Source: Pirellulaceae bacterium
GTDB taxonomy: Bacteria > Planctomycetota > Planctomycetia > Pirellulales > Pirellulaceae
NCBI GenBank assembly: GCA_023382975.1
Contig: JAHDXO010000005.1
Coordinates: 170,886 to 234,885 of the forward strand
Direction: 5' to 3'
Length of the DNA: 64,000 nt
Shown: positions 28,195-37,043 of the stretch, in pieces
Layout of the letters: every line of letters starts with the position of its first letter
Numbering within the stretch: the first letter of the stretch is position 1
Translations under genes and position numbers: made by a program
The notes under the pieces: model-generated
The model's input: only the letters and a program-made list of their open reading frames with translations
What the model was told of the DNA's origin: nothing
Database searches by the model: none

Positions 28195-28827
28195 GTGGCG
28201 ATCAAACTGATCATAGCGGACGACCAGGAACTGATCCGCAAGGGAATCGCCAGTTTACTGGCGGGCGAGGACATTCAGGTCATCGGCGAAGCGGCGAACA
28301 GCGGCGAGGCGATCGCGATCACGAAGCAAGCCAAGCCGGACGTGCTCTTGCTGGACGTGCAGATGCCGGACATGGATGGGTTGGACGCTTTGGAGCAGAT
28401 TCGCGACGCGTCGCCCACGACGAAAGTGATTATGATTTCGGCCCACGACAATCCCAGCTACGTGGCCCGCGCCGCCGCTCTGGGGGCGGTCGACTTCCTG
28501 GTCAAGGACGTTCCGGCCGAAGAGTTCGTAACCGCCATTCAACGGGCGGTGCGAGGCGAAGCCTTGCCCCCCGATGCGCCTTTCAGCACGATCAAGGCCA
28601 AACTCCAGGTGCGGCCGGATCCCAAGGCCGACGATGTCCCGTTGACGCGACGAGAGTACCAGGTTCTGAAACACTTGGCCTACGGTCTGAGCAACCGCGA
28701 GATCGGTCGCTCGCTGAACATCAGCGTGGAAACCGTGAAAGAGCATGTGCAAAACATGCTGCGGAAGCTGGACATGCCCGACCGGACGGCGGTCGCTGTG
28801 TGGATCGTGAAACGCGGATTGGCCTAG
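28195..28827 (+). CDS. NarL/FixJ-family response regulator (copy 2)
   Basis: 210 residues from the GTG at 28195 (GAGAGG 8 nt upstream). It is roughly 80 percent identical by eye to the gene just before it, with the same length, the same GTG start context (GTGGCGATCA) and the same phosphoacceptor D54, S82 and K104. The recognition region (NREIGRSLNISVETVKEHVQ) differs from copy 1 at one position in the helix-turn-helix, so both probably bind similar sites. A recent tandem duplication is the simplest explanation. The 91-bp gap may hold its own promoter. Confidence 0.93.
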   Translation: MAIKLIIADDQELIRKGIASLLAGEDIQVIGEAANSGEAIAITKQAKPDVLLLDVQMPDMDGLDALEQIRDASPTTKVIMISAHDNPSYVARAAALGAVDFLVKDVPAEEFVTAIQRAVRGEALPPDAPFSTIKAKLQVRPDPKADDVPLTRREYQVLKHLAYGLSNREIGRSLNISVETVKEHVQNMLRKLDMPDRTAVAVWIVKRGLA

Positions 28828-28888
28828 GCCGACTTGACCCGGATCGTTCGTCCTTGCCGCGGGTAGATGCTTCGGGCGCACACGACGG

Positions 28889-30235
28889 TCAACCCCGCTC
28901 GTGCCAGGGAATCCAACTGGGATAGGTGTCCTCGTGCGGCAGGCGATGCGGCGGCCGGCCGCGATTCGGGACGCCCCGGTTGTAGAAGACAAACAAACCG
29001 CCTTTTCCCGCCACGACCACGTCCTGACGCCCGTCGCCATCCATGTCGGCGACGTTCAGTTTCATGCCCACGGCCGGCACGAAATTCGGCGGCGGATTGC
29101 GGCGAGATTCGTCATCGTCCATGCGGACCAGATGGTTGTAGGCCAGCAGTCGCCGCGTCCAGCCGTCCTTGCCAAATTCGTACCAGAACGCGAACAGCGG
29201 ATCGTAGCAGCTTACGTCTCGCCCGTGATGGGCGAACAGACGCTTGCCAGTCACCAAGTCGGGCTTGCCGTCCCCGTTCAAGTCGCCGAACGCCAGGGTG
29301 TGGAATTGGCCGAAATCGGTCTCGATCCAGTGCGTCTTGAACGTTCGCTTGCCGTCGGCGTCGATTTGTTGTTCGAGCCAGGCCAATCCGTATTCGTGCG
29401 ATGCGCCGACCAGAAGATCGTTCAATCCGTCGCCGTTCACGTCGCAGACCAGCATCGGATGGGACGCGGGGATCCGCTGATCAGGCTTGTCGATTCGATG
29501 GATGGTGTACTCGGCATGGAAGGGCCAAGGCTTCTGATGGAGATCGGCGGGTTGTTCGTACCAGCCGGTCGGCGTGACGATATCCACGCGTCCGTCCCCG
29601 TTGATGTCGCCCAGTCCGTTGCCGTGGTACTCGCCCTCGGTACCGACCACGTGCTCCACCAGCCACGGCTCGTGATCGATCGACTGGTACCAAGTCATGG
29701 CTTGGCCGGCCACCGGCGCCCAGTGATTGCACAGGATATCGTCGAAGCCGTCTCCGTCGACGTCGCCGTGAATGACGCCTTCCATATTCCGGGCGGCATG
29801 GAAGCGGTGGGCCTTCCATTTCACCGTCGCCTTGACCGATTCCGGTCCCGGATTCTCGTACCAGAATGCGCCCTTCATCCGCATCCAACCGGAACTGACG
29901 ATGTCGATACGGCCATCGCGGTTGACGTCCATCGCGAACTCGCTGTTGTTGTCGGTCTCCGGGCCGTTCGTCTCGGCACCGTCGCGAAAATTCTCGTGCT
30001 TGATCCAGTTCGGCGCTTCGTACCAATTCCGTCCCGCGGCGATGTCCAGATCGCCGTCGCCGTCGAAGTCGGCGACCGACGCGCATTCGCTGAACGGGCC
30101 GTACCAGTAGGAATGGTTCGCCGGGTCGTGTACCGGCCCATCGACCTTCACGGGCACGAAAATCACTTCCTCGGCCTGTGCCCCGGCGGCGCAAGCGTAC
30201 AGAAGCAAGGCGGCGGTCAGGAAAACAGCACGCAT
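28889..30235 (-). CDS. Secreted FG-GAP/VCBS repeat protein
   Basis: 448 residues from the ATG at 30235, with AAGGAG 9 nt upstream and a signal peptide (AVFLTAALLLYACAAGAQA). At least seven calcium-binding-type loops of the form DxDGDGxxD are visible (DFDGDGDLDIAA, DVDGDGFDDILC, DINGDGRVDIVT, DVNGDGLNDLLV, DLNGDGKPDLVT, DMDGDGRQDVVV and a variant DVNRDGRIDIVS). That spacing predicts a seven-bladed integrin-alpha-like propeller. It is probably an extracellular binding protein; no enzyme motif is seen. It converges with response regulator copy 2. Confidence 0.88.
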   Translation of the reverse strand: MRAVFLTAALLLYACAAGAQAEEVIFVPVKVDGPVHDPANHSYWYGPFSECASVADFDGDGDLDIAAGRNWYEAPNWIKHENFRDGAETNGPETDNNSEFAMDVNRDGRIDIVSSGWMRMKGAFWYENPGPESVKATVKWKAHRFHAARNMEGVIHGDVDGDGFDDILCNHWAPVAGQAMTWYQSIDHEPWLVEHVVGTEGEYHGNGLGDINGDGRVDIVTPTGWYEQPADLHQKPWPFHAEYTIHRIDKPDQRIPASHPMLVCDVNGDGLNDLLVGASHEYGLAWLEQQIDADGKRTFKTHWIETDFGQFHTLAFGDLNGDGKPDLVTGKRLFAHHGRDVSCYDPLFAFWYEFGKDGWTRRLLAYNHLVRMDDDESRRNPPPNFVPAVGMKLNVADMDGDGRQDVVVAGKGGLFVFYNRGVPNRGRPPHRLPHEDTYPSWIPWHERG

Positions 30236-30674
30236 GGCAACGGCTCCTTGGGGAAAGGACATGGGACCGGCGGGGCGGAGGATCAATCCGACCCGGACAG
30301 GGTAACGCACGATGCGAGCGCAAGTCAAGCGCGCTGGACTCGGACTCGGTCCAGCCGCGCGGTCAGCAATTCCTGCTTGCCGAAATGGGATCGTCCGGTC
30401 GGTCAAGGTGAAGGTGTCGTCGGCGGTTCTTGACCAGGTGGGTGCCGCGCAACTGGCTTTCGGACACCACGTACCAGCCGTCGGGCAGTGCATGGAACCA
30501 GAACAGATTCTTCGCTTCAAGCTCGTTCAGCTCATTCTTGGAGTATGGAGTTCCTTGACGCCTACGGTGCCGAATTGGGAGATCCCGGAATCGCCGGCCA
30601 AGTGGGAGAACGGATTGAGGTGCGTGCCCTGTTTCTCCGCGCCTCGGGGCGAAAGTCACGAACGGGAATCGGTG
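30236..30674. other. 439-bp gap with a possible decayed coding remnant
   Basis: On the minus strand around 30360-30560, two frames look coding-like in succession (KNLFWFHALPDGWYVVSESQ, then a shift into DDTFTLTD). No full gene, no ribosome-binding site and no known family are visible. The end next to 30235 should contain the promoter of the FG-GAP gene. Otherwise nothing is recognised. Confidence 0.3.
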
Positions 30675-32339
30675 CTAGCCTCGGCAGGCGATCTGCTGCG
30701 CTTCGTGCAGATAGTCGGCCGAAACGGGGTAGTTGCGGAAACGGATGGTGTAGTACTTCTCGAACCAGGCGGCGATCTGCTGTTCGATCGCGTTGTCGTA
30801 TCCGGGGGCGACGTACAGGGTCTTGCCGTTGGGCGCCGCGCGGATTTCGCCGTCTTCGATCAGCACCTGTCCGGCCTTGATGACGTACCGAGGTAGTTGG
30901 AACATCAGTTCCTTGTCCTCGTGCGGCATGTAGATCGTGATGTCCGCGTCGGCTCCCGGCGCCAAGTGGCCCTTGTCTTTCAGGCCCAACAGCCGAGCCG
31001 GCCCGGCTCGCGTGATGATCGCGATCTCGTCAAGCGTGTACTCGCGGTCCAGATCGGCCAACGCCGAGCCCTCGCGAACCGCGGGATGGACGCTCTTCAA
31101 GACGTCGTTGCGGTAGGTGCGGTCCATCAACAGCCGGATGATCTGTGGATACGCCAGGAACGATCCGCCGTTGGGATGGTCGGTGCTCATCACGACACGC
31201 CACGGATCCTGGACCAGCAGATACCATTCCAGCCCGATCGCCCACTGCCAGGCGTGGACGAGACTCTTGTTGCGGTACTTGATCGGAGCGATTCCGCAGC
31301 CGGCCTCCAGTTCCGTATCCGCGCTGAACCACTTCGTGCCGTAGACCTTGTGCAGATAGTATCCCAGCGGACTGTCCCCCGTCATGCTGGTCGTTTCACC
31401 GAACAGCACCTGGCCGACGTCGACCGTAATGTTCTCGTGCGAGTTGACGTAGTCGGCCAGCGGCTGGACCTTCGAATTGAACGTGGTTTCGTCGCCTTCG
31501 CCGCCGCCGTAGCTGTGGAACTGGATGTGGGTCAAGTGGCCGCGATGTCCCTCGATCGCCTTCATCGTCTCGAGCGTCGTGGTCCAATTGCCGGGCAAGC
31601 CCAGGTTGTTGCAGTGGATGTGGACCGAGTGGGGCAGGCCCAGGTCGTCGGCCGCGTGAGCCAGTTCGCGGAGGATCTGCCGCGGCGTGACGTCGAAATG
31701 GTCCACCTTCTGATCGATGCCGCCGACATTGCCGCTGGCATGGTGCTTCCAGACTTCGACGCCGCCAGGATTGACCAGCTTGACCGCATAGGCCTTGGCG
31801 GCTCCCAATAACCAGGCGACGAACCCCCGCAAGCGTTCGTACTCGTTGTCGCGGATCGCCTCCATGACATAGTGGTTGTTGCCCATCAGCACGTAGAACC
31901 CTTTGTCGATGCACGGCGTGTCCTCGAATTCTTCGTGCGTGTGCCGCGCGGCCAACGGGGGCACGGCCGCGTCGAACGCCGAGGTGTACCCAAGACCGAT
32001 GTACTTGTACCCGGTGGCGAACGTGCTGGGCACACTGCCCAGCGTGCCGCTGTGCGTGATTTCCGTCCGCGGCACGACTTCGCCGTGCCGCTTCTCCTCG
32101 GGCCGCATCTTGCGAGCGGCATTCACCTTGGGGCCGGCGATATGGCAGTGCATGTCGATGCCGCCCGGCATCACGACCATACCCGCCGCGTCGATCACCC
32201 GGGAGGGCCGCTGGTCGGGATCGGAGGGCGGCGCGACAATCTTGCCGCCCTGAATCCAGAGATCGCCCACCTGCCCGGTCAAGCCGTTGATGGGATCGTA
32301 CACCTGTCCACCCTGGATCTTGATCAACGTATCCGACAT
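30675..32339 (-). CDS. fhcA: Formylmethanofuran dehydrogenase/hydrolase subunit A
   Basis: 554 residues of the amidohydrolase superfamily. Metal-binding H64-x-H66 (GGIDMHCHIAG), a candidate carboxylated lysine in YAVKLVNPGGVEVWK, His residues in HSVHIHCNN and THIQFHSYGG, and Asp in MSTDHPNGGSF match subunit A (FwdA/FmdA/FhcA). In bacteria the Fhc complex hydrolyses formyl-methanofuran in the tetrahydromethanopterin C1-oxidation pathway, which planctomycetes are known to carry. The usual partners fhcB, fhcC and fhcD are not in the window, so the pathway genes are dispersed here. It lies divergently from the DinB gene. Confidence 0.93.
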   Translation of the reverse strand: MSDTLIKIQGGQVYDPINGLTGQVGDLWIQGGKIVAPPSDPDQRPSRVIDAAGMVVMPGGIDMHCHIAGPKVNAARKMRPEEKRHGEVVPRTEITHSGTLGSVPSTFATGYKYIGLGYTSAFDAAVPPLAARHTHEEFEDTPCIDKGFYVLMGNNHYVMEAIRDNEYERLRGFVAWLLGAAKAYAVKLVNPGGVEVWKHHASGNVGGIDQKVDHFDVTPRQILRELAHAADDLGLPHSVHIHCNNLGLPGNWTTTLETMKAIEGHRGHLTHIQFHSYGGGEGDETTFNSKVQPLADYVNSHENITVDVGQVLFGETTSMTGDSPLGYYLHKVYGTKWFSADTELEAGCGIAPIKYRNKSLVHAWQWAIGLEWYLLVQDPWRVVMSTDHPNGGSFLAYPQIIRLLMDRTYRNDVLKSVHPAVREGSALADLDREYTLDEIAIITRAGPARLLGLKDKGHLAPGADADITIYMPHEDKELMFQLPRYVIKAGQVLIEDGEIRAAPNGKTLYVAPGYDNAIEQQIAAWFEKYYTIRFRNYPVSADYLHEAQQIACRG

Positions 32340-32476
32340 CGGTTGTCCACTCGACTGCCACGAGGAATCGGCGGCGCCCTGTTTTCAAGGATGCCAGCCG
32401 GGTTACAATTCCGGTTCGACTGACACCATGATCGTATCTGGCGATCAAGCGGGCAAGGCGGGGACAGGAGGAACCA

Positions 32477-32986
32477 ATGGCCGACCTTTCGAATTTGGAA
32501 CTTGCATGCCGACAGATCGCTGCGGCGCGCCGCTACACGCTGTCGCTGCTGGACGGACTGGACGACTCGGATTTTTTCCGCCAGCCGAGCGAGACGCTCA
32601 CGCATATCGCGTGGCAAGTCGGACATCTGGCGATGGCCGAGTACGGATTGTGCCTGTTCCGCATCCGCGGACGCCGGCCCGAGGATCTGGAACTGATGCC
32701 CAGCAAATTCCGCAAGGCGTTCAGCCGAGGCTCGACACCCGTCGCCGATCCGCAGGCCTATCCGCCCATCGCCGACATCCGGCGAGTATTCGATGTAATT
32801 CACGACCAGGCCCTGCACGAACTCAGCGAGTGCCGCGCGGAAGATCTCGAAGAGAAGATCGAAGAACCCTACGCCGTATTCGATACGAAGCTGGGGGCAT
32901 TGTTCTTCTGCGCCCACCACGAAATGCTGCACGCCGGACAGATCGGTCTGCTCCGCCGCCTGATCGGCAAACCGCCCGTCCGGTAA
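32477..32986 (+). CDS. DinB-fold putative metalloenzyme
   Basis: 169 residues with AGGAGG before the ATG. A four-helix-bundle pattern with the DinB histidine triad is visible: one His in the second helix (IAWQVGHLAMAEYGL) and the pair in the last helix (CAHHEMLHAGQIGLLRRL). The superfamily includes thiol-dependent S-transferases and many proteins of unknown function. Nothing in the context points to a substrate. Confidence 0.85.
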   Translation: MADLSNLELACRQIAAARRYTLSLLDGLDDSDFFRQPSETLTHIAWQVGHLAMAEYGLCLFRIRGRRPEDLELMPSKFRKAFSRGSTPVADPQAYPPIADIRRVFDVIHDQALHELSECRAEDLEEKIEEPYAVFDTKLGALFFCAHHEMLHAGQIGLLRRLIGKPPVR

Positions 32987-32998
32987 TGCCTACACTAC

Positions 32999-33020
32999 AG
33001 CTAGCACCCGGCTGCTAGCT
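32999..33020. terminator. Short hairpin downstream of the DinB gene
   Basis: AGCTAGCA (32999-33006) and TGCTAGCT (33013-33020) form an 8-bp stem with a 6-nt loop, 13 bp after the stop codon. There is no T tract, so it could be a factor-dependent or 3'-stabilising structure rather than an intrinsic terminator. Confidence 0.4.
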
Positions 33021-33176
33021 CTCGATGCGGTGCTCGATCCGACTGCTTCCGGCGGCGATTCATCTTTTGTCACCGGCAAGGATACGCTAGGATACCCCAC
33101 CAACGATCTTCGGCACCTGGCAGTGCCGGACACATGGCTACCCCGGATTGCCAAGCTTCTCAGGAAAGGATTCCCG

Positions 33177-34238
33177 ATGACGGCGATCTCTCTTGGTGAA
33201 CTCGCTCGACTGCTCGACGGCCAAATCAGCGGTGACGGCCAGATCCTGCTGACCGGCGCCGACACGTTGCGCGATGCAAAAGTGGGCGACATCACGTTCT
33301 TGGACAATGCCAAACTGCTGGGCAAGTTGGCGGAGACCAAGGCCTCGGCCGTCGTCGTGCCGCGAGACATCCAGCCCGACGGGATTCCGTTCATCAGCGT
33401 CGAGCATGTTCAAGCCGCATTCGCCAAAATCGTGGCGATGTTCCGACCCCCGGTTCACGAGAGCACCCCGGGCATCCATCCGACCGCCGTTATCAGCCCG
33501 ACGGCGCAACTGGGCGAACACGTCGACGTGCAGGCGCATGCCGTGATCGGCGACCACGTGCAAATCGGCAGCGGAACGAAGATCCATGCCGGGGTCCGCA
33601 TCATGGCCGGCTGCAAATTGGGTGAGAATGTCGTGCTCTTTCCGAACGTCGTGTTATACGAGAACACGGTGGTCGGCGCCCGCTCGATCATTCATGCCAA
33701 CGCCGTCCTCGGGGCCTACGGATTCGGCTACCACCTGGTGAACGGTTGCCACAGACTGTCGGCCCAGTTGGGCAATGTGGTCATCGGCGAGGACGTCGAG
33801 ATCGGCGCTTGCACCACGGTGGACCGCGGAACTTACGGTGCGACCGTCGTCGGCGACGGGACCAAGATCGACAATCAGGTGATGATCGCGCACAATTGCC
33901 GCCTCGGACGCCACAACATGATTTGCTCCCAGGTCGGGATCGCCGGCAGCACGACGACCGGGGACTATGTCGTGATGGCTGGCCAAGTCGGGGTGCGGGA
34001 TCACGTTCACATCGGCACCGGCGCGATGCTGGGAGCCAAGGCCGGGGTGATGAACGACGTTCCCGACGGCGCCGCGTATCTCGGCATTCCCGCCACGCCG
34101 GAGCGTCAGCAGATGCTGATCCAGGCGGCGCTGCACCGACTGCCCGAACTGAAGAAGCAGTTAAAGACCTTGCAGCGTCTGGTCGACCACGTGGCACAGA
34201 TCGCGCCGGTGTTTGCCAATCAGCAGGAGGCGGCGTGA
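33177..34238 (+). CDS. lpxD: UDP-3-O-acylglucosamine N-acyltransferase
   Basis: 353 residues from the ATG at 33177 (AGGAAAGGA upstream). The N-terminal uridine-binding domain (AISLGELARLLDGQISGDG, DITFLDNAKL) is followed by a left-handed beta-helix of hexapeptide repeats (IHPTAVISPTAQLGEHVDVQ, VVGDGTKIDNQVMIAHNCRL). The catalytic His lies in VMIAHNCRLG. A C-terminal helix completes the fold. LpxD adds the second acyl chain in lipid A synthesis in the cytoplasm. Its stop overlaps the lpxI start by 4 bases. Confidence 0.95.
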   Translation: MTAISLGELARLLDGQISGDGQILLTGADTLRDAKVGDITFLDNAKLLGKLAETKASAVVVPRDIQPDGIPFISVEHVQAAFAKIVAMFRPPVHESTPGIHPTAVISPTAQLGEHVDVQAHAVIGDHVQIGSGTKIHAGVRIMAGCKLGENVVLFPNVVLYENTVVGARSIIHANAVLGAYGFGYHLVNGCHRLSAQLGNVVIGEDVEIGACTTVDRGTYGATVVGDGTKIDNQVMIAHNCRLGRHNMICSQVGIAGSTTTGDYVVMAGQVGVRDHVHIGTGAMLGAKAGVMNDVPDGAAYLGIPATPERQQMLIQAALHRLPELKKQLKTLQRLVDHVAQIAPVFANQQEAA

Positions 34239-35113
34239 GCAGTCAAGGGAAGTTCGGCCTGATCGCGGGTTGGGGGCGCTACCCGATTGTGGTCGCCGAG
34301 GCGTTGCGGCACCACGGCCTGGACGTCTGCTGCCTGGGGATCCGAGATCACACCGATTCCGCCCTGCCCGCCGTCTGCGCCGACTACCGCGAAGTCGGAC
34401 TTGGCCAGTTGGGCAAGGCCATCCGCTACTTTCGCGCGCGCGGCGTCGACCGTGCCACGATGGCGGGGAAGATTCACAAGACGATTCTGTTCCAGCGTTT
34501 TGCCATGTGGAAACATCTGCCCGATTGGCGAGCCATGCGCACGTTCTATCCGCACTGGGTCAGCGGGAAGAAGGACCGCAAGGACGACACGCTGTTGCTG
34601 ACCGTGATCGAAGAATTCGCCAAGGACGGTATCCATTTCGCCCCCGCGACCGATTTCGTACCGGAGTTGCTCGTGAACCCAGGAAATCTAACAGGCCGCG
34701 AGCCTAGTACGCGGCAATGGCAGGACATCCAGTTCGGCTGGCAACTAGCCCGAGAAATGGGCCGCTTGGACGTGGGGCAGAGCGTCGCCGTGAAAGGCCG
34801 CGCGGTGCTGGCGGTCGAAGCGGTCGAAGGCACCGATTCCTGCATCCAGCGAGCCGGCCAATTGTGTCCGCAGGGCGGTTTCACCGTGGTCAAAGTCGCC
34901 AAGCCGAACCAGGACATGCGGTTCGACGTGCCCACGGTCGGCATCCACACCGTCCGCACGCTCGTCGAAGCAGGCGCCGCCGTACTGGCCATCGAAGCCG
35001 AGAAGACGATCATCGTCGACCAACCCGAAGTCGTCGCCTACGCCCGCCAACACCGCCTGACCCTAGTCGCCGTCACCGAACAAGCCATCCAATCCCAAAC
35101 GCGAGCCGCGTAG
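34235..35113 (+). CDS. lpxI: UDP-2,3-diacylglucosamine pyrophosphatase LpxI
   Basis: 292 residues from the GTG at 34235, overlapping the lpxD stop (GTGA), with AGGAGG just upstream. LIAGWGRYPIVVAEALRHHG, MAGKIHKTILF and NQDMRFDVPTVGIHTV (with the conserved catalytic Asp) are typical of LpxI (DUF1009). LpxI performs the step done by LpxH in Escherichia coli: hydrolysis of UDP-diacylglucosamine to lipid X. Coupling to lpxD supports an LPS-type outer membrane in this organism. Confidence 0.95.
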   Translation: MSSQGKFGLIAGWGRYPIVVAEALRHHGLDVCCLGIRDHTDSALPAVCADYREVGLGQLGKAIRYFRARGVDRATMAGKIHKTILFQRFAMWKHLPDWRAMRTFYPHWVSGKKDRKDDTLLLTVIEEFAKDGIHFAPATDFVPELLVNPGNLTGREPSTRQWQDIQFGWQLAREMGRLDVGQSVAVKGRAVLAVEAVEGTDSCIQRAGQLCPQGGFTVVKVAKPNQDMRFDVPTVGIHTVRTLVEAGAAVLAIEAEKTIIVDQPEVVAYARQHRLTLVAVTEQAIQSQTRAA

Positions 35114-35324
35114 GGCATTCCTCACCACACGGCGAAGTCTCTCCACGACCGGGAGCGTCCCTCCGTTCCGCAACGAAATTCGCCAGGTTTCATGTCCCGC
35201 CATTCGACCATCCCGGCGGCAGCGGAGTAGACCACATTGACAGCAGCATCCAATCATCGGAAGATGATCGGGCAGCCACACAAATGGGTGTTCGGGGGAT
35301 TCCAGGGCTCGGCGAGGAATTCGG

Positions 35325-36296
35325 ATGTCTCTCACGTTCGATCAAATCCAGCGGATACGGGCTCGTCTTCCTGGTTGGGAGGCGGATTGGGGGCAATTGT
35401 GCGTGTTATTGCTCGGCGAGGATTGCGAGAGCGGGACGTTGGTACGGGCGGTCAATCGCTTGCGTATCAAGTGGCCGACATCATACGGGTCGGCCGGTTC
35501 GCAGGACGCATCCTTTCGGGAAGGGACCGAACGCGATGACTTCATCGGCACGATGATGCTCGATTACCACGAGCGGGCCTGCAATGGGACGCTGTTGTCG
35601 TCCTACGATTCGAACCTTGGCGACGTCGTGGCTTTTCTGACGTCCCGCCGCACACTGTACATCGAAGCGGTCAAGTTCCTTAGCTCTTTGCCGCATCGCA
35701 GACCGGTGGGGCGAGGCAAGGAGGAATCATTGGAAGATGCGGTCGGCGCGGACGACGCGATTCTGGCGGCCAGGCCTACGGACGATGAATCAACTGCCGA
35801 ATCTGCCCGACTGATCGATCGGCTCCAGGAAGAATTGCCGCTCAAAATCGAGCAAAGCAAGCGGATTACGCGCATCATCGAGCAGGCGGCCATTCAATGC
35901 TATCCGCGCATGGAATGGTCACGCCCCTCGCTGCAGCGTTTGCGTCAACATTTGATTGACGTCCTGCGAACCACCCCGGACGGTGGATGTGAATTGGCGG
36001 CATTGCAGGAAGCGCACCGTGCTGCCAACCAGGAATATCAGCAGCGGTTGGACCGCATTTCGGCCAAGATCGACAACTGCGGGAGAGGAGTCTCGGTCAG
36101 AAGACGCGAACGGCTGGAGAAACGTCACGCAAAGCTGAGCTTTGAGCAGCTTCTGCTCCCACTTGGCGCACTAGTGGTGGCCGAACTTCTGGGCATCACC
36201 AAGGCAGACGCGGCACAACGGCGCAGTCGCTACTGGCGACGTCTCGCGGATCTACTTCCCGAAATCCGTGCCGCTTTTGATGCACGGAAGCGGTAG
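35325..36296 (+). CDS. Sigma-factor-like protein of the Lon-like protease cluster
   Basis: 323 residues with GAGGAA before the ATG. No family is certain. LLSSYDSNLGDVVAFLTSRRTLYIEAVKFL resembles sigma region 2 of ECF-type factors, and LLPLGALVVAELLGITKADAAQRRSRYWRRL near the C-terminus resembles region 4 helix-turn-helix. Between them is a long charged helical segment. It may be a divergent sigma factor or a sigma-derived regulator for the genes downstream; the next gene starts 27 bp after its stop. The call is an inference from pattern. Confidence 0.5.
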   Translation: MSLTFDQIQRIRARLPGWEADWGQLCVLLLGEDCESGTLVRAVNRLRIKWPTSYGSAGSQDASFREGTERDDFIGTMMLDYHERACNGTLLSSYDSNLGDVVAFLTSRRTLYIEAVKFLSSLPHRRPVGRGKEESLEDAVGADDAILAARPTDDESTAESARLIDRLQEELPLKIEQSKRITRIIEQAAIQCYPRMEWSRPSLQRLRQHLIDVLRTTPDGGCELAALQEAHRAANQEYQQRLDRISAKIDNCGRGVSVRRRERLEKRHAKLSFEQLLLPLGALVVAELLGITKADAAQRRSRYWRRLADLLPEIRAAFDARKR

Positions 36297-36323
36297 CGGT
36301 GAGCGAAAGCGAGGAGGAAATCG

Positions 36324-36869
36324 ATGAAACTTGATGAAATGCCGATCGTGGAACCCACTTCGCCCGTTCGGTTCAGGAACCGGGAACGGTTGATGGAGCA
36401 CGTGGTGAAACACGTCTTGGAAAACCGTGACGAGCGATGGCAGCAATTGCTCGACGAAGACTGGCTGGCGAAGGCGCGAGTCGAGTATCGGAACGGTCGC
36501 ACGGGCAAGGCGGTGAACAGGATTGCCCGGCAGTATCAGACCTTGGTCGGCGACTGTTTGGTGAGCGTATGCGAACAGGGCCGGTCACATCAGCACTCGT
36601 GCCGATACACGCTCGATTTCGCCGACCGGTCGCGCCGGGCGATTTCGCAGATCATCGACGCTTGGCCGGACCAAGAAAAATTCGTGATTGCGGCATCGGC
36701 ATTTGTCAAGAACGATCAGCTCACCACGTATAGATTGCAGACGGCGTTTCGCCCTTGGCCGCGATTGTCGGCCAAGGGCCATCGACGCAAAGCTCGGGAG
36801 CGGGCGCGCACCCTGAAAATGGTCCATCCGCGTTGTTTGTTGCAGATCCACGACCCACAAGATACGTAA
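36324..36869 (+). CDS. Unrecognised 181-residue protein (possible toxin-like domain)
   Basis: A strong AGGAGG precedes the ATG and the gene follows the sigma-like gene by 27 bp. I do not recognise the family. FRNRERLMEHVVKHV near the N-terminus (16-31) and YRLQTAFRPWPRL (136-148) near the C-terminus, followed by a very basic stretch (GHRRKARERARTLK), loosely recall small barnase/RelE-like (BECR-fold) nucleases. No catalytic residues can be assigned. It has no signal peptide or membrane segment. Treat the nuclease idea as speculative. Confidence 0.6.
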   Translation: MKLDEMPIVEPTSPVRFRNRERLMEHVVKHVLENRDERWQQLLDEDWLAKARVEYRNGRTGKAVNRIARQYQTLVGDCLVSVCEQGRSHQHSCRYTLDFADRSRRAISQIIDAWPDQEKFVIAASAFVKNDQLTTYRLQTAFRPWPRLSAKGHRRKARERARTLKMVHPRCLLQIHDPQDT

Positions 36870-36919
36870 TGTGCAGAATACAGGCAAGGCGAAAGTGCGG
36901 GAGTGACATGCCACCGGGC

Positions 36920-36992
36920 GTCTCGGAGATACGCCTCCTTTTGGCCCGGCAACTCCGGGGCCGGTTCACACGTGGCCCGGGCTCTCCGAGAC
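36920..36992. repeat. 10-bp inverted repeat in the 173-bp gap of the cluster
   Basis: GTCTCGGAGA (36920-36929) and TCTCCGAGAC (36983-36992) are perfect inverted copies, with further GC-rich pairing (GGCCCGG / CCGGGGCC) between them and CGGTTTTC after the right arm. It could be a terminator for the first two genes or a regulatory structure for the next pair. Confidence 0.5.
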
Positions 36993-37043
36993 CGGTTTTC
37001 ACTGCTATCTCCCCGCTTCTCCTGCCGATGAGGGACTGATCCG

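Noticed and set aside
30363..30659. Independent 98-codon minus-strand gene
   Set aside because: It has no ribosome-binding site, and the coding-like pattern shifts frame midway; kept only as a possible remnant.
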